64,000 bases of DNA from Alphaproteobacteria bacterium. GTDB taxonomy: Bacteria > Pseudomonadota > Alphaproteobacteria > UBA8366 > Aestuariispiraceae. The notes beneath the pieces were generated by a model that worked only from the letters and a program-made list of their open reading frames with translations, made no database searches and was not told the origin of the DNA. Position numbers and translations under genes: made by a program. Shown here piece after piece: positions 1 through 8,657 of the stretch (positions are counted from its first letter, which is position 1; each line of letters begins with the position of its first letter). The stretch spans positions 1 through 64,000 of the forward strand of contig JASJDC010000015.1 of NCBI GenBank assembly GCA_030065235.1. The letters run 5' to 3'.

Positions 1-1049
1 AGCGCGGCCGCCAGCGGCGCGCCGATGATGACCAGGACGATGCGGGTCAGATGGTGGGCGATGACATAGCCTAGATCCGCGCCGGTGACGATCGCCAGCA
101 CCGTCATCTCCGCCTGGCCGCCGGGCGCGAAGGCGAGGAAGGCCCCCAGCGGATCGCCGAGGCCGAGCCCTGTGACAATCCCGGCGAACCCCGCCGCCAA
201 GCCCGCGAGCAACATGACATATGCGACTCCCGCCGCCACGACGCGGGTCAGTTCCGGCCAGGTGACACCAAGGAAATGTACGCCGATGCCGCAGCCGATG
301 AAGAACTGCGCGGCCAGGATCGCCTCGGCGGGCGGGCGGACATGGATCACATCCGCCATCGACAGCGCCGCGGTTACGATCATCGGTCCCAGGATTGAGG
401 CGCCGAACAGCCCGATCTTCTCCCCGCCCTTCCAGCCGATCAAGGCGGCGGCCACCATGACGGCGATCTCGTGCGGCGGCAGTTCTGTCGCCGGCGACCC
501 GATCGGGTTGCTTAAGTCGGCGTCATAGACTTGAGTCAGGATGATCGGGGCCAGAGTCGCGATGACCAGCACCCGCGTCGCGTGGATCAAAGAAAGCGCG
601 CGCGGATTGGCGCCTGCTTCCGCGCCGAAGATCACCATATCCTGGAGCCCGCCCGGCATCGCTGCGTAATAGGCGGTGGGCGCGTCGAAGCCCCAAAGCT
701 TGCGAAAGAACGGCACGCCGAAGGCGGCGATGATGGCGATATAGATCGGAATCAGCGCGATGGACAGCGCCATGCGCGGCAGTTCTTCGAACAGGGCCGG
801 CGTGATGCTGGCGCCGACCGCCACGCCGAGAATGGTGCGGGCGGCGACCGAGACCTGCCCGAAGCCTTGGATCGGTCCATGCGCCAGCGCTGCGATCAGG
901 CAGAAGGCCATCGGTCCGAACAGGAAAGGCAGGGGCAAGCCCAACAGATGGAACACTAAGGTTCCCGCCGCTGCGAGCCCGAAGGTGAAGAGGCGGCGGA
1001 CTAGTGGCGAGGGCTTGGCGGGGCCGGGCACGGCGTCTCCCAAATGCAT
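1..1049 (-). CDS. AbrB-family membrane transporter (3' end beyond window)
   Basis: The reverse strand is open from an ATG at 1049 to the left edge, giving about 349 residues without a stop, so the C-terminus is missing. The product is very hydrophobic with many predicted membrane helices and two similar glycine-rich motifs, one containing AMPGGLQDM and the other APGGQAEM, the duplicated signature of the AbrB family (PF05145, often mislabelled ammonia monooxygenase). These proteins are thought to be transporters. It diverges from a GntR regulator and tcuAB, so uptake of a tricarboxylate-like substrate is a reasonable inference, replacing the usual TcuC. Family call is firm; substrate is not. 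Confidence 0.85.
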   Translation of the reverse strand, partial: MHLGDAVPGPAKPSPLVRRLFTFGLAAAGTLVFHLLGLPLPFLFGPMAFCLIAALAHGPIQGFGQVSVAARTILGVAVGASITPALFEELPRMALSIALIPIYIAIIAAFGVPFFRKLWGFDAPTAYYAAMPGGLQDMVIFGAEAGANPRALSLIHATRVLVIATLAPIILTQVYDADLSNPIGSPATELPPHEIAVMVAAALIGWKGGEKIGLFGASILGPMIVTAALSMADVIHVRPPAEAILAAQFFIGCGIGVHFLGVTWPELTRVVAAGVAYVMLLAGLAAGFAGIVTGLGLGDPLGAFLAFAPGGQAEMTVLAIVTGADLGYVIAHHLTRIVLVIIGAPLAAA

Positions 1050-1069
1050 TGACCGTTTCGTGTGGACAG

Positions 1070-1079
1070 TTGTATACAA
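1070..1079. promoter_or_regulatory. Palindromic GntR-type operator
   Basis: A perfect 10-bp palindrome, TTGTATACAA, lies in the 41-bp space between the divergent AbrB start (1049) and the regulator start (1091). GntR/FCD regulators commonly bind short palindromes with GT-N-AC cores, so this is a good candidate for an autoregulatory site acting on both promoters. Binding is inferred from position and shape only. Confidence 0.55.
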
Positions 1080-1090
1080 TCGCATACGAA

Positions 1091-1789
1091 ATGCAAGACG
1101 AGACGCCAACAATGACCGAAAGCTTAGGCCCAGCGGTCCCCTCGCAGGGAGATGCGGCTTATCGACGGTTGCTTGATGAACTTCGGGACGGGCGTCTGGG
1201 ACCGGGCGACCGTCTGCGCGAGACGGACCTGGCGGCGCGGCTAGGAGTCAGTCGCACGCCGGTGCGAGAGGCGATTCGCCAGCTCGAGGCGGACGGGCTG
1301 GTCGTGCATGTGCCCCGGCAAGGCGCCTCGGTGCGCAGCCTCGACTATGCCGAGGTGATGGAGCTGTATGAGATGCGTGCGATGCTGGAAGGCATGGCGG
1401 CGCGGCTCGCGGCCCGCGCCGCGTCCGATATTGAAATCGAAGAACTGTACGCTATGAACCGTGACCTGGACGGGATCGCAGACCCGCATGCGTCATTCGC
1501 CCTGAACCGGCAGTTTCATGCGGCCCTGCTGGACGCCGCGAAGAACCGGTTTCTAACAAGGGCCATGAGCGGGTTGGACAAGACGCTGATGGTCCTGGGT
1601 CCGACGACGCTCGCGGACCCCGATCGCCTGGGCCGCGCCTTTCTCGAACATTGTAACGTGCTCGACGCGATCAAGGCGCGCGACGGGGCCGGCGCCGAGG
1701 CCGCCATGCGCACCCATATCGAAATGGCGCAACGCGTTCGGGTGCGCGCCTTGCGGGGCCGATCGTCACAAGACGGAGAGGCGACGTGA
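1091..1789 (+). CDS. GntR/FadR (FCD) transcriptional regulator
   Basis: About 232 residues. An N-terminal winged helix (roughly residues 18-80, with LGVSRTPVREAIRQLEADGL) is followed by an all-helical FCD ligand-binding domain containing acidic and histidine residues that bind metal or carboxylate in this family. The frame stays open upstream to 1004, but that would overlap the divergent gene and the operator, so ATG 1091 was chosen; ATG 1112, with AG-rich sequence before it, is an equally possible start. The stop overlaps the GTG of tcuA by 4 bp, so the two are probably coupled. Likely controls tcuAB and the divergent transporter in response to a tricarballylate-like acid (inference). Confidence 0.88.
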   Translation: MQDETPTMTESLGPAVPSQGDAAYRRLLDELRDGRLGPGDRLRETDLAARLGVSRTPVREAIRQLEADGLVVHVPRQGASVRSLDYAEVMELYEMRAMLEGMAARLAARAASDIEIEELYAMNRDLDGIADPHASFALNRQFHAALLDAAKNRFLTRAMSGLDKTLMVLGPTTLADPDRLGRAFLEHCNVLDAIKARDGAGAEAAMRTHIEMAQRVRVRALRGRSSQDGEAT

Positions 1790-3177
1790 CCGACAGCTAC
1801 GATGTCGCGATCATCGGCGGCGGCAACGCCGCGCTCTGCGCTGCGATCACGGCTGCGGAGGCAGGCGCGCGCGTGGTGATCCTTGAGGCCGCGCCAAAAC
1901 CGTATCGCGGCGGGAATTCCAGGCATACGCGTAATTTCCGCTGCATGCATCAGGGTCCGCTGGGGCCCCTGATCGACAGCTACGAGGAGGCGGAATATCT
2001 CGACGATCTCTTGAAAGTCACGGACGGGAAGACCGACGAGGCGCTGGCGCGCATGACGATCCGCGCCTCGGAAGAATGTCTGCCCTGGATGCAGGACCAT
2101 GGCGTCCGGTTCCAGCCCTCACTGTCGGGCACGCTGTCGCTGGCGCGGACCAACGCGTTTTTTTTGGGCGGCGGCAAAGGGCTGGTGAACGCCTACTACC
2201 GTACAGCTGAGAAACTGGGCGCGACGGTGCATTACGAGGCCCCCGTCACGCATCTGGAACGCGATGAGGATCGGATCGTCGGGCTCGACTATACGCATCA
2301 GGGCGAAACCCGTCGCATTACGCCCAAGTCCATTGTCGTGGCTTCGGGCGGGTTCCAAGCCGACACGGATTGGTTGGCCCGCGCGTGGGGACCGGCGGCC
2401 AAGAACTTCCTGATCCGCGGCACCCCTTATAATCGCGGCGTGGTTCTGGCGGATCTACTAGATCAGGGCGTCGAACAGGTGGGCGACCCAACCCAGTGCC
2501 ACGCCGTCGCGATCGACGGCCGGGCGCCGAAATTCGACGGCGGCATCGTCACACGGCTCGATTGCGTGCCTTTCTCCATTGTCGTGAACAAACATGGCGA
2601 CCGTTTCTATGATGAAGGAGAGGATGTCTGGCCCAAACGCTACGCCATATGGGGCCGGCTGGTGGCGGCGCAGCCCGATCAGGTCGGCTATGTCATCATC
2701 GATTCGAAGTCGATCAATCTGTTCATGCCATCGGTCTTCCCGCCGATCGAGGCGTCGACAATCGAGGACTTGGCGGAGAAGATGGACCTGCCGCCGGACC
2801 GGCTGCGCGCCACGGTTGAGGACTTCAACCAAGCGTGCGGCGATGTCTCGGGATTTCACCCGACCGAACTGGACGGAGTGGCGACGGAAGGACTAGCGCC
2901 GCCCAAAACCAATTGGGCGCGGCCGATCGATACGCCGCCCTATTACGGATATAGTCTGCGCACCGGAGTCACCTTCACCTATTTGGGCTTAAAGGTGGAC
3001 GAACGCGCGCAATGTTCCGCCGGAAACCGCGCGGTCGCCAATTTATGGGCTGCGGGCGAGACCATGGCCGGCTCGATCCTGGGGCAGGGCTATCTCGCCG
3101 GGTTCGGCATGACCATCGGGACCGTTTTCGGACGAATCGCGGGTAGGGAGGCCGCCGCCCATGCCGACACTCACTGA
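1786..3177 (+). CDS. tcuA: Tricarballylate dehydrogenase-like FAD protein TcuA
   Basis: 463 residues beginning with GTG inside the stop of the regulator. The N-terminus has the Rossmann FAD motif DVAIIGGGNAAL and the protein follows the FAD_binding_2 flavoprotein (fumarate reductase/succinate dehydrogenase-like) layout to a C-terminal GSILGQGYLAGFGMTIG FAD contact. In Salmonella TcuA oxidises tricarballylate to cis-aconitate. It overlaps tcuB by 17 bp, the usual partner. The pairing makes the TcuA call strong; a related 3-carboxylate (citrate-like) substrate cannot be excluded. Confidence 0.88.
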   Translation: MTDSYDVAIIGGGNAALCAAITAAEAGARVVILEAAPKPYRGGNSRHTRNFRCMHQGPLGPLIDSYEEAEYLDDLLKVTDGKTDEALARMTIRASEECLPWMQDHGVRFQPSLSGTLSLARTNAFFLGGGKGLVNAYYRTAEKLGATVHYEAPVTHLERDEDRIVGLDYTHQGETRRITPKSIVVASGGFQADTDWLARAWGPAAKNFLIRGTPYNRGVVLADLLDQGVEQVGDPTQCHAVAIDGRAPKFDGGIVTRLDCVPFSIVVNKHGDRFYDEGEDVWPKRYAIWGRLVAAQPDQVGYVIIDSKSINLFMPSVFPPIEASTIEDLAEKMDLPPDRLRATVEDFNQACGDVSGFHPTELDGVATEGLAPPKTNWARPIDTPPYYGYSLRTGVTFTYLGLKVDERAQCSAGNRAVANLWAAGETMAGSILGQGYLAGFGMTIGTVFGRIAGREAAAHADTH

Positions 3178-4246
3178 TCTGATCGACGAGGGGCGTCGTC
3201 AGGCGGAGATCTGTAACGCGTGCCGCTACTGCGAGGGCTATTGCTCGGTCTTTCCGGCGCTGCACCGGCTGCGCGCCTTTTCCGACGGCGATGTCACGCA
3301 GTTGGCGAACCTGTGCCACAATTGCCGGGGCTGTTACTACGCCTGCCAATACACAGCGCCGCATGAGTTCGACCTGAACCTGCCGCGCGCCCTGGCCGAG
3401 GTGCGGCAGGAAAGCTGGAAGGCGCACGCCTGGCCGAAGGGATTCGCCAGGCTTTTCGATCATAGCGGCCTGGTCATGAGCGTCGGTCTTGTGCTTGGTT
3501 TCGCCGTCTTGTTCGCCTTGGCTCAGGCGCTGCGGCCAGCGGACGGCGCGGGGTTCTATGCCTACATGTCTCACGGCTTAATGGTCGCGATTTTCACGCC
3601 GGCTTTTCTATTGCCGCTGGCCGCGCTGGCTGTCTCGCTGCGCGGATATTGGCGGACGGTGGGCGACGGTCCTTTGCGCTGGACGGATATCGCGGCCGCA
3701 ATCGGCTCGGCCGGGCGCATGCGCAACCTGGCGGGCGGCCATGGCGATGGCTGCAATTTCGAGGATGAAGACCGATTCTCGCAAGCCAGACGGCATTTCC
3801 ATCAGGCGACGCTGTATGGGTTCCTGCTCTGCTTCGCCTCGACCACCAGCGGCGTGGTCCTGCATTACGGTTTCGGCATCGAAGCGCCATACGGATTGTT
3901 CAGCGCGCCTAAGCTGCTCGGCGTCCCGGGCGGGGTCCTGCTGTGTATCGGAACGGCGGGGCTCGCCTGGTTGAAGACCAAGGCGGATCCGAACCTTGGC
4001 GCACCGGCGCTATGGGGCGGCGAGATGGCTTTCATCTTGCTGCTGTTCTTCGTCTCGGCCTCCGGTCTCGCGCTCTACGCGGCGACCGGGACCAGCGCTG
4101 TAAGCTGGCTGTTGGCGCTGCATCTCGGCGCGGTCCTGACCTTCTTTCTGGTCACGCCCTATTCGAAAATGGCGCACGGATTTTACCGTATGGCCGCGCT
4201 TACAAAAGAGGCGAGCGCGCGCCCCAAGGGCCAGCGGACCCTGTAG
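3161..4246 (+). CDS. tcuB: TcuB/CitB-type Fe-S membrane electron carrier
   Basis: 361 residues. The N-terminal ferredoxin-like part has two cysteine clusters, CNACRYCEGYC (near residues 19-29) and CHNCRGCYYAC (near 51-61), fitting two [4Fe-4S] centres. The rest contains about six hydrophobic helices typical of TcuB/CitB. The known role is to take electrons from reduced TcuA FAD and pass them to quinone at the inner membrane. Start ATG lies inside the end of tcuA. Downstream is a small hairpin and then a long AT-rich gap, so this is probably the last gene of the operon. Confidence 0.9.
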   Translation: MPTLTDLIDEGRRQAEICNACRYCEGYCSVFPALHRLRAFSDGDVTQLANLCHNCRGCYYACQYTAPHEFDLNLPRALAEVRQESWKAHAWPKGFARLFDHSGLVMSVGLVLGFAVLFALAQALRPADGAGFYAYMSHGLMVAIFTPAFLLPLAALAVSLRGYWRTVGDGPLRWTDIAAAIGSAGRMRNLAGGHGDGCNFEDEDRFSQARRHFHQATLYGFLLCFASTTSGVVLHYGFGIEAPYGLFSAPKLLGVPGGVLLCIGTAGLAWLKTKADPNLGAPALWGGEMAFILLLFFVSASGLALYAATGTSAVSWLLALHLGAVLTFFLVTPYSKMAHGFYRMAALTKEASARPKGQRTL

Positions 4247-4252
4247 CGGCCG

Positions 4253-4271
4253 GCCGATCATCAAGATCGGC
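4253..4271 (+). terminator. Hairpin after tcuB
   Basis: GCCGATC-ATCAA-GATCGGC forms a perfect 7-bp stem with a 5-base loop, 6 bases after the tcuB stop. No run of T follows, so intrinsic termination is uncertain; it may simply protect the 3' end of the mRNA. Confidence 0.35.
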
Positions 4272-4843
4272 GCACGGACGGTCAAGCCTCCCGACCGATT
4301 CGGGGATCCGCATAAAGAGAGTCGCCTTAAGTGCGTATAAATCCCTACAAGAACTGTGGTAATACACGTATAAAAGGTGGGGAATTCAGAAAAATTTGAA
4401 CAATATTGAGTCCGTTCCCGCAAATCTTTGTGGATGAATTAGGGCGGCAGGCCTTATTCCGTTCCAGGGCGGGAACGCGGGCGACCTCACTCTAAACCTA
4501 CAATCAAAAAAGTCTACAAGCACTGATATTCTCGGAAAAATTGTTTCTTGGCAAGGGCGGCGCGCGCCGAGTCCGGCGGGAATCCTTGGATATCTCGGAC
4601 TGTCGTCAATAAGGCTCCAGACGCTGAAAAATATAGAAAAATATTTATATAATACAACATACTAAAAAGAAATCGGCCATTGGACACGGTGATCGATACA
4701 TCTGTGATCTGGCTATCGCCAGGCAGGTAATAATTCGCCATGGGATCGCCACACTTTGGTCACAGTTCGAAACCCAATTCGACATACCGAACTCAAGTGA
4801 GCTTCTAAAAAACGAGAAACCCACTGAACATTTGGAGGTCTTT
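4272..4843. other. AT-rich intergenic leader of the FeeM-like gene
   Basis: About 570 bases with no convincing coding frame. The stretch 4340-4680 is markedly more AT-rich than its neighbours, including runs such as AAATATTTATATAATAC near 4637, which would suit a promoter. An inverted repeat CGTTCC-N6-GGAACG sits at 4460-4477. The length and composition suggest regulated expression of the gene at 4844. Confidence 0.5.
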
Positions 4844-5626
4844 ATGCTCGAAGGAAATCGGGGGACGACAGAATTGCGGAAATTCAGAAAACTTGAGGCG
4901 CTGCGGGAGAGAATCCGGCCGGATATGCCCATTATACCATCAAAAATTACAATGCCGCGTGACAACAAAGATATGGATCGCATTGATGGTCTGGTGCGCG
5001 ACGCCTATGTCGACAGCGGCTACATCGAACCCTTTACGAATAGGACATTCCCGCTGGAAGAACGATACCGCGCGCGCGCGTTGACGCTCACCAGTGAGGA
5101 TCGCGGCGAGTTGGTTGGCACGATCACCGTCATTCGCAGCGACAAGCCGGGGGATTTGCCGAGCGCGCGGTATCTGGCGCAAGAGCAGGGCATGAAGAAC
5201 GCCGTTGAAATCACGCGGCTCGCCCTCTCGCCCGACTATCGCTCGGTCGACGGCGACCGGTTCTACGAACTGGTCGTGCATGTTTTTTATCTGATTTATC
5301 GCGCCATGGAGGCGGACTCGATTGTGATTTCGGTCAATCCGAAACATGAGCGTCTCTATCAGGCGACGCTGTTCTTTGACCGGCTTTGTGAAGAGGTTCA
5401 GCAGCAGGGCTATGGAAAAATCACGGCGCCGGCTGTGGCGCTTGTCCAAGATCGGCAAGCGTTTGAGACGATGAAGGCCTATCACCGTGATCACAACCCG
5501 GCCTTCGGTTTTGCGCTGGATAGCGGTTGGGTCGCCGCGAACATCGACTCTGCGCTGCAAGGCGGTTCTTCGGAATTCGAAAAGAAGACGGCGAAAACGG
5601 GCGCGCCGTCGCCGGTATTCGCCTAA
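4844..5626 (+). CDS. FeeM/LuxI-fold N-acyl amino acid synthase-like acyltransferase
   Basis: 260 residues. ATG 4844 is chosen because GGAGG lies at 4834-4838, five bases upstream; the frame is open to a TTG at 4832 that would include the ribosome site. The product has GNAT-like features of the FeeM/autoinducer-synthase group: VEITRLALSPDYR and SIVISVNPKHERLYQ in the positions expected for acyl-carrier and product-site strands. FeeM enzymes transfer acyl chains from acyl-ACP to an amino acid. It is followed after 15 bp by a fatty-acid desaturase, suggesting that the pair makes an unsaturated N-acyl compound. The acceptor cannot be read from sequence; a different GNAT role is possible. Confidence 0.7.
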   Translation: MLEGNRGTTELRKFRKLEALRERIRPDMPIIPSKITMPRDNKDMDRIDGLVRDAYVDSGYIEPFTNRTFPLEERYRARALTLTSEDRGELVGTITVIRSDKPGDLPSARYLAQEQGMKNAVEITRLALSPDYRSVDGDRFYELVVHVFYLIYRAMEADSIVISVNPKHERLYQATLFFDRLCEEVQQQGYGKITAPAVALVQDRQAFETMKAYHRDHNPAFGFALDSGWVAANIDSALQGGSSEFEKKTAKTGAPSPVFA

Positions 5627-5641
5627 GCAACGGAGCCGACC

Positions 5642-6613
5642 ATGAATGTCGATACCTATCGCGCGCTTCGGGCGCATATGCCTTCCGCGCCCCGCTGGGC
5701 GCCCAGCCTGGCGCAACTGGCCGTCAACGCTCTACTTCTCTCGGCCGCGCTGTTTTTCTATGGGTTTGATGGACCCGCCGCCTATGTGCTGTCCCAGGTC
5801 TTGGCGGCGCTGTTTCTGCATCACAGCTATCTCATCGTTCATGAATGTGCGCACAATTCCTTCTTTCCGCGGACGTTCTTGAACACCGCGCTCGGAACCT
5901 TGCACGGCGTGTTTGCTTTGCTCCCGTTTCAGGTTCGAAAAGCCGAGCACATGCAGCATCACAATCTATCGAACAATCTGGATCACGAACCGACGCTCCA
6001 GCGCGCGGTGGATACATTTCACGTGATTGAACGGTCCCCGCGTCTCAAGGCGCTGTTCAATGTGATGTGGCGCTGTTGGATCCCGATTCTTGTCATCAAC
6101 GAGCATATTCGGCTCTGGACGGCGCCCTTCAAGACGAAGGACGCACGACCGCGGCGCGTGCGCCGACAGCGCATGTCGGTGTTGATTACGGGGATCGGCG
6201 TGGCGCTTTTGGTCCTGGCGGCAGGGTTATCCAACGCGGCGGCCTTTCTGCCGGCGGTCTACCTCTATCTTGCGCTGGTTGAGGCGGTGAATCTGCCGCA
6301 TCACTTCGATGCGCCGCTCTACCGTGGTCGTCCGAAAAAGCTCTGGGAGCATGACGCCGTGACGGAGAGCTGCCGCACCATACCCTTCGTCAGCAAGTGG
6401 CTGATGATGAACTTCAACCTACACACAGAGCATCACCTCTACCCCTATCTGCCGTGGCACCAATTGCCGGAGGTTCATGACGCTATGATCGCCAAGGATG
6501 CGCGCTATGCGCCGGCTCATGGCGAGTTCGATTGGAATGTCGGCATGCGTCGACGCTCGTTCGAAGAGGTGTTCAGCCGATACCTATCGGAGAAACCGTC
6601 GATGGCGGCGTGA
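5642..6613 (+). CDS. Membrane fatty acid desaturase
   Basis: 323 residues with hydrophobic helices and the three di-iron histidine boxes of the family: HECAH (67-71), HMQHH (103-107) and HTEHH (261-265). An additional NLPHHF lies between boxes two and three. Such enzymes insert a double bond in, or hydroxylate, acyl chains at the membrane using O2 and an electron donor. Spacing of 15 bp after the FeeM-like gene indicates an operon. Regiospecificity and whether the substrate is a free lipid or the N-acyl product of the neighbour are unknown. Confidence 0.88.
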   Translation: MNVDTYRALRAHMPSAPRWAPSLAQLAVNALLLSAALFFYGFDGPAAYVLSQVLAALFLHHSYLIVHECAHNSFFPRTFLNTALGTLHGVFALLPFQVRKAEHMQHHNLSNNLDHEPTLQRAVDTFHVIERSPRLKALFNVMWRCWIPILVINEHIRLWTAPFKTKDARPRRVRRQRMSVLITGIGVALLVLAAGLSNAAAFLPAVYLYLALVEAVNLPHHFDAPLYRGRPKKLWEHDAVTESCRTIPFVSKWLMMNFNLHTEHHLYPYLPWHQLPEVHDAMIAKDARYAPAHGEFDWNVGMRRRSFEEVFSRYLSEKPSMAA

Positions 6614-6742
6614 TAGGGGCGTAGTGTTCTCGTTTTCGCCGGGCTGTACGGGCGCCGCCTTCTATCCATTCGTCTCCTTTAACGAGGGTGATTGGATCAA
6701 GCAACGGCTGGCGTCCGACCCGGCGAAACCCGGGGACGGTCG

Positions 6743-8572
6743 TCACAGCGGCCAGACGATCAGAAGCAGGGGCAGGCTAACGGCGATCACGATCAGTTCC
6801 AACGGCAGGCCCAACTTCCAGTAGTCGCCGAATCGGAACCCGCCGGGCCCGAGAATCAGCGTGTTGTTCTGATGCCCGATCGGGGTCAGGAAAGCGCAGG
6901 AGGCCCCGATCGCCACCGCCATCAGGAAACTGTCGGGATTGACGCCCAGCGTGGCGGCGATGCCGAGGGCGATGGGACAGAGCACTGTCGCCGTCGCCGC
7001 GTTGTTCATCACGTCCGACAAAAACATGGTCGTCGCCAGTACCACCGCCAACGCCGCCACCGCCTGACCTTGTGCGACGGTCTCCACCAGAAACCGCGCC
7101 AGGGTCTCGGCCGCGCCGGTCGATTGCATCGCGCCGGCGACCGGGATCAACGCCGCCAGCAAGACGATCACAGGCCAGTCAATGGCGCTATAGACCTGCC
7201 TTGGCGGCACAGTCCGCAGCAGCATCGAGGCCAGTACGCCGAGCGTGAAGGCGGCGGCCGCGGGCAACAGGCCCAGGGTGACGGCCGCGATCGCGCCCAG
7301 CATGATCGCCGCCGCCGCGAAGGCCTTGCGCCGGTTGGGGATGCGCAGCTCGCGCTCTCCCAAAGGCACACAGCCGGTAGCATTGATGAAGTCCGACATC
7401 GCCTCGACCGGCCCCTGCATCAATAAGAGGTCGCCGGGCTTGAGCCGTAACGTGCGCAGCCGCGCCTTCGGCCTTTCGCCATTGCGGGACACCGCCAGCA
7501 GGTTCAGGTCGAATCGCGTCCGCAGCCGCAGTTCCTTGGCGGATCGTCCGACGATCGTGGCCCCGGGCAGGACGGCCAGTTCGCGCAGCACGATATCCTC
7601 ATCGCGCTCCGTCTCGGCCTCCGCCGCCGCGTCGGTTTCCGTGGTCGTCGCATCAGTCGTCGCGGTCTCGTTGTCGGAGGAAGAGCCCTGCTCTTCGAGC
7701 CTGATGGCGAAGACTGAGAGCGCTTCCGCCAGCGCCTCGACATCCGCTTCCAAAGTCAAGATGTCGCCGGCCTGAATGCGTCGCGCCCCATGCGGCGCCA
7801 TCATCCGTACGCCGTTGCGGACCAGCCCGACGATCTGCGCGCCGCTTTCCTCGATCTCGCGTTCGAAGGCGCGCAGGGTCAGGCCGACGGCCTTGCTGGC
7901 CTCTGGAATCCGCACCTCGGTCATATAGGCGCCCGGATCGAAATCGTCGCCGGCGGCGGCTTCACGCGCGGGCGTCAGGCGCCAGCCTAGGGACGCGACG
8001 AAAACCACGCCGATCGCCGCCACGGCCAGGCCGACCGGCGCGAAATCGAACATCTCGAAAGGACCCAGACCCGCTTCCGAGCGGAAGCCGGAGACGATCA
8101 GGTTCGGCGGCGTCCCGACCAGGGTCGTCATGCCGCCAAGGATGGTCCCGAAGGCGAGCGGCATCAGCACTTGCCCGGCCGTTAGGTTCAGACGTCGCGA
8201 AAGCTGGATTGCGATTGGCATCAACAGCGCCATTGCGCCGACATTATTCATGAAGCCTGACAGCGCCGCGCCAAGGCCGATCAGGCTTGTCAGGCTGACC
8301 AGCGGGCCGGCGGATCGGGGCAGAACCGCGCGCGCCAACCAGTCGACCGCGCCCGAGCTTTGCAGTCCGTGGCTGAGCACCAACACGCTGGCGACCGTAA
8401 TCACCGCCGGGTGGCCGAGCCCGGCGAACGCCTCCTCGGCCGGAACGAGTCCGACCAGCACGCAGGCCATCAACGCCCCCAGCGCCACCACATCGTGGCG
8501 CAGCCGACCCCAGAGAAACAGCGCCAGCGTCGCCGCCGATATTGTGAAGATCAGAACCTGCGGCGACGCCAT
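6743..8572 (-). CDS. SLC13/DASS-type permease with two RCK_C (TrkA-C) domains
   Basis: 609 residues. ATG 8572 is preceded by GAGGATACAGC, a fair ribosome site; upstream in-frame starts would add an unrelated N-terminus. Hydrophobic halves flank a soluble centre (about residues 200-400) holding two RCK_C modules and an acidic Thr/Glu/Ala linker. The motifs GFMNNVGAMALLMPIA and DVMNNAATATVLCPIA are the paired helix-hairpin signatures of the ion-transporter superfamily, with GTPPNLI typical of SLC13-like sodium/anion symporters. Substrates in this architecture include sulfate, silicate or dicarboxylates; none is assigned here. It is convergent with the desaturase and follows a LysR gene on the same strand. 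Confidence 0.85.
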   Translation of the reverse strand: MASPQVLIFTISAATLALFLWGRLRHDVVALGALMACVLVGLVPAEEAFAGLGHPAVITVASVLVLSHGLQSSGAVDWLARAVLPRSAGPLVSLTSLIGLGAALSGFMNNVGAMALLMPIAIQLSRRLNLTAGQVLMPLAFGTILGGMTTLVGTPPNLIVSGFRSEAGLGPFEMFDFAPVGLAVAAIGVVFVASLGWRLTPAREAAAGDDFDPGAYMTEVRIPEASKAVGLTLRAFEREIEESGAQIVGLVRNGVRMMAPHGARRIQAGDILTLEADVEALAEALSVFAIRLEEQGSSSDNETATTDATTTETDAAAEAETERDEDIVLRELAVLPGATIVGRSAKELRLRTRFDLNLLAVSRNGERPKARLRTLRLKPGDLLLMQGPVEAMSDFINATGCVPLGERELRIPNRRKAFAAAAIMLGAIAAVTLGLLPAAAAFTLGVLASMLLRTVPPRQVYSAIDWPVIVLLAALIPVAGAMQSTGAAETLARFLVETVAQGQAVAALAVVLATTMFLSDVMNNAATATVLCPIALGIAATLGVNPDSFLMAVAIGASCAFLTPIGHQNNTLILGPGGFRFGDYWKLGLPLELIVIAVSLPLLLIVWPL

Positions 8573-8657
8573 GCTGTATCCTCGACCCTCGTCCCGATCT
8601 GCAGCTAATAAGGCCGCAAGGGCCGGTTTCAAGCCCCCGCTGCAGGTTCCCAAACCC

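Noticed and set aside
4460-4477. LexA-like dyad CGTTCC-N6-GGAACG
   Set aside because: Alphaproteobacterial LexA uses a direct repeat GTTC-N7-GTTC; this is inverted, and no damage gene follows.
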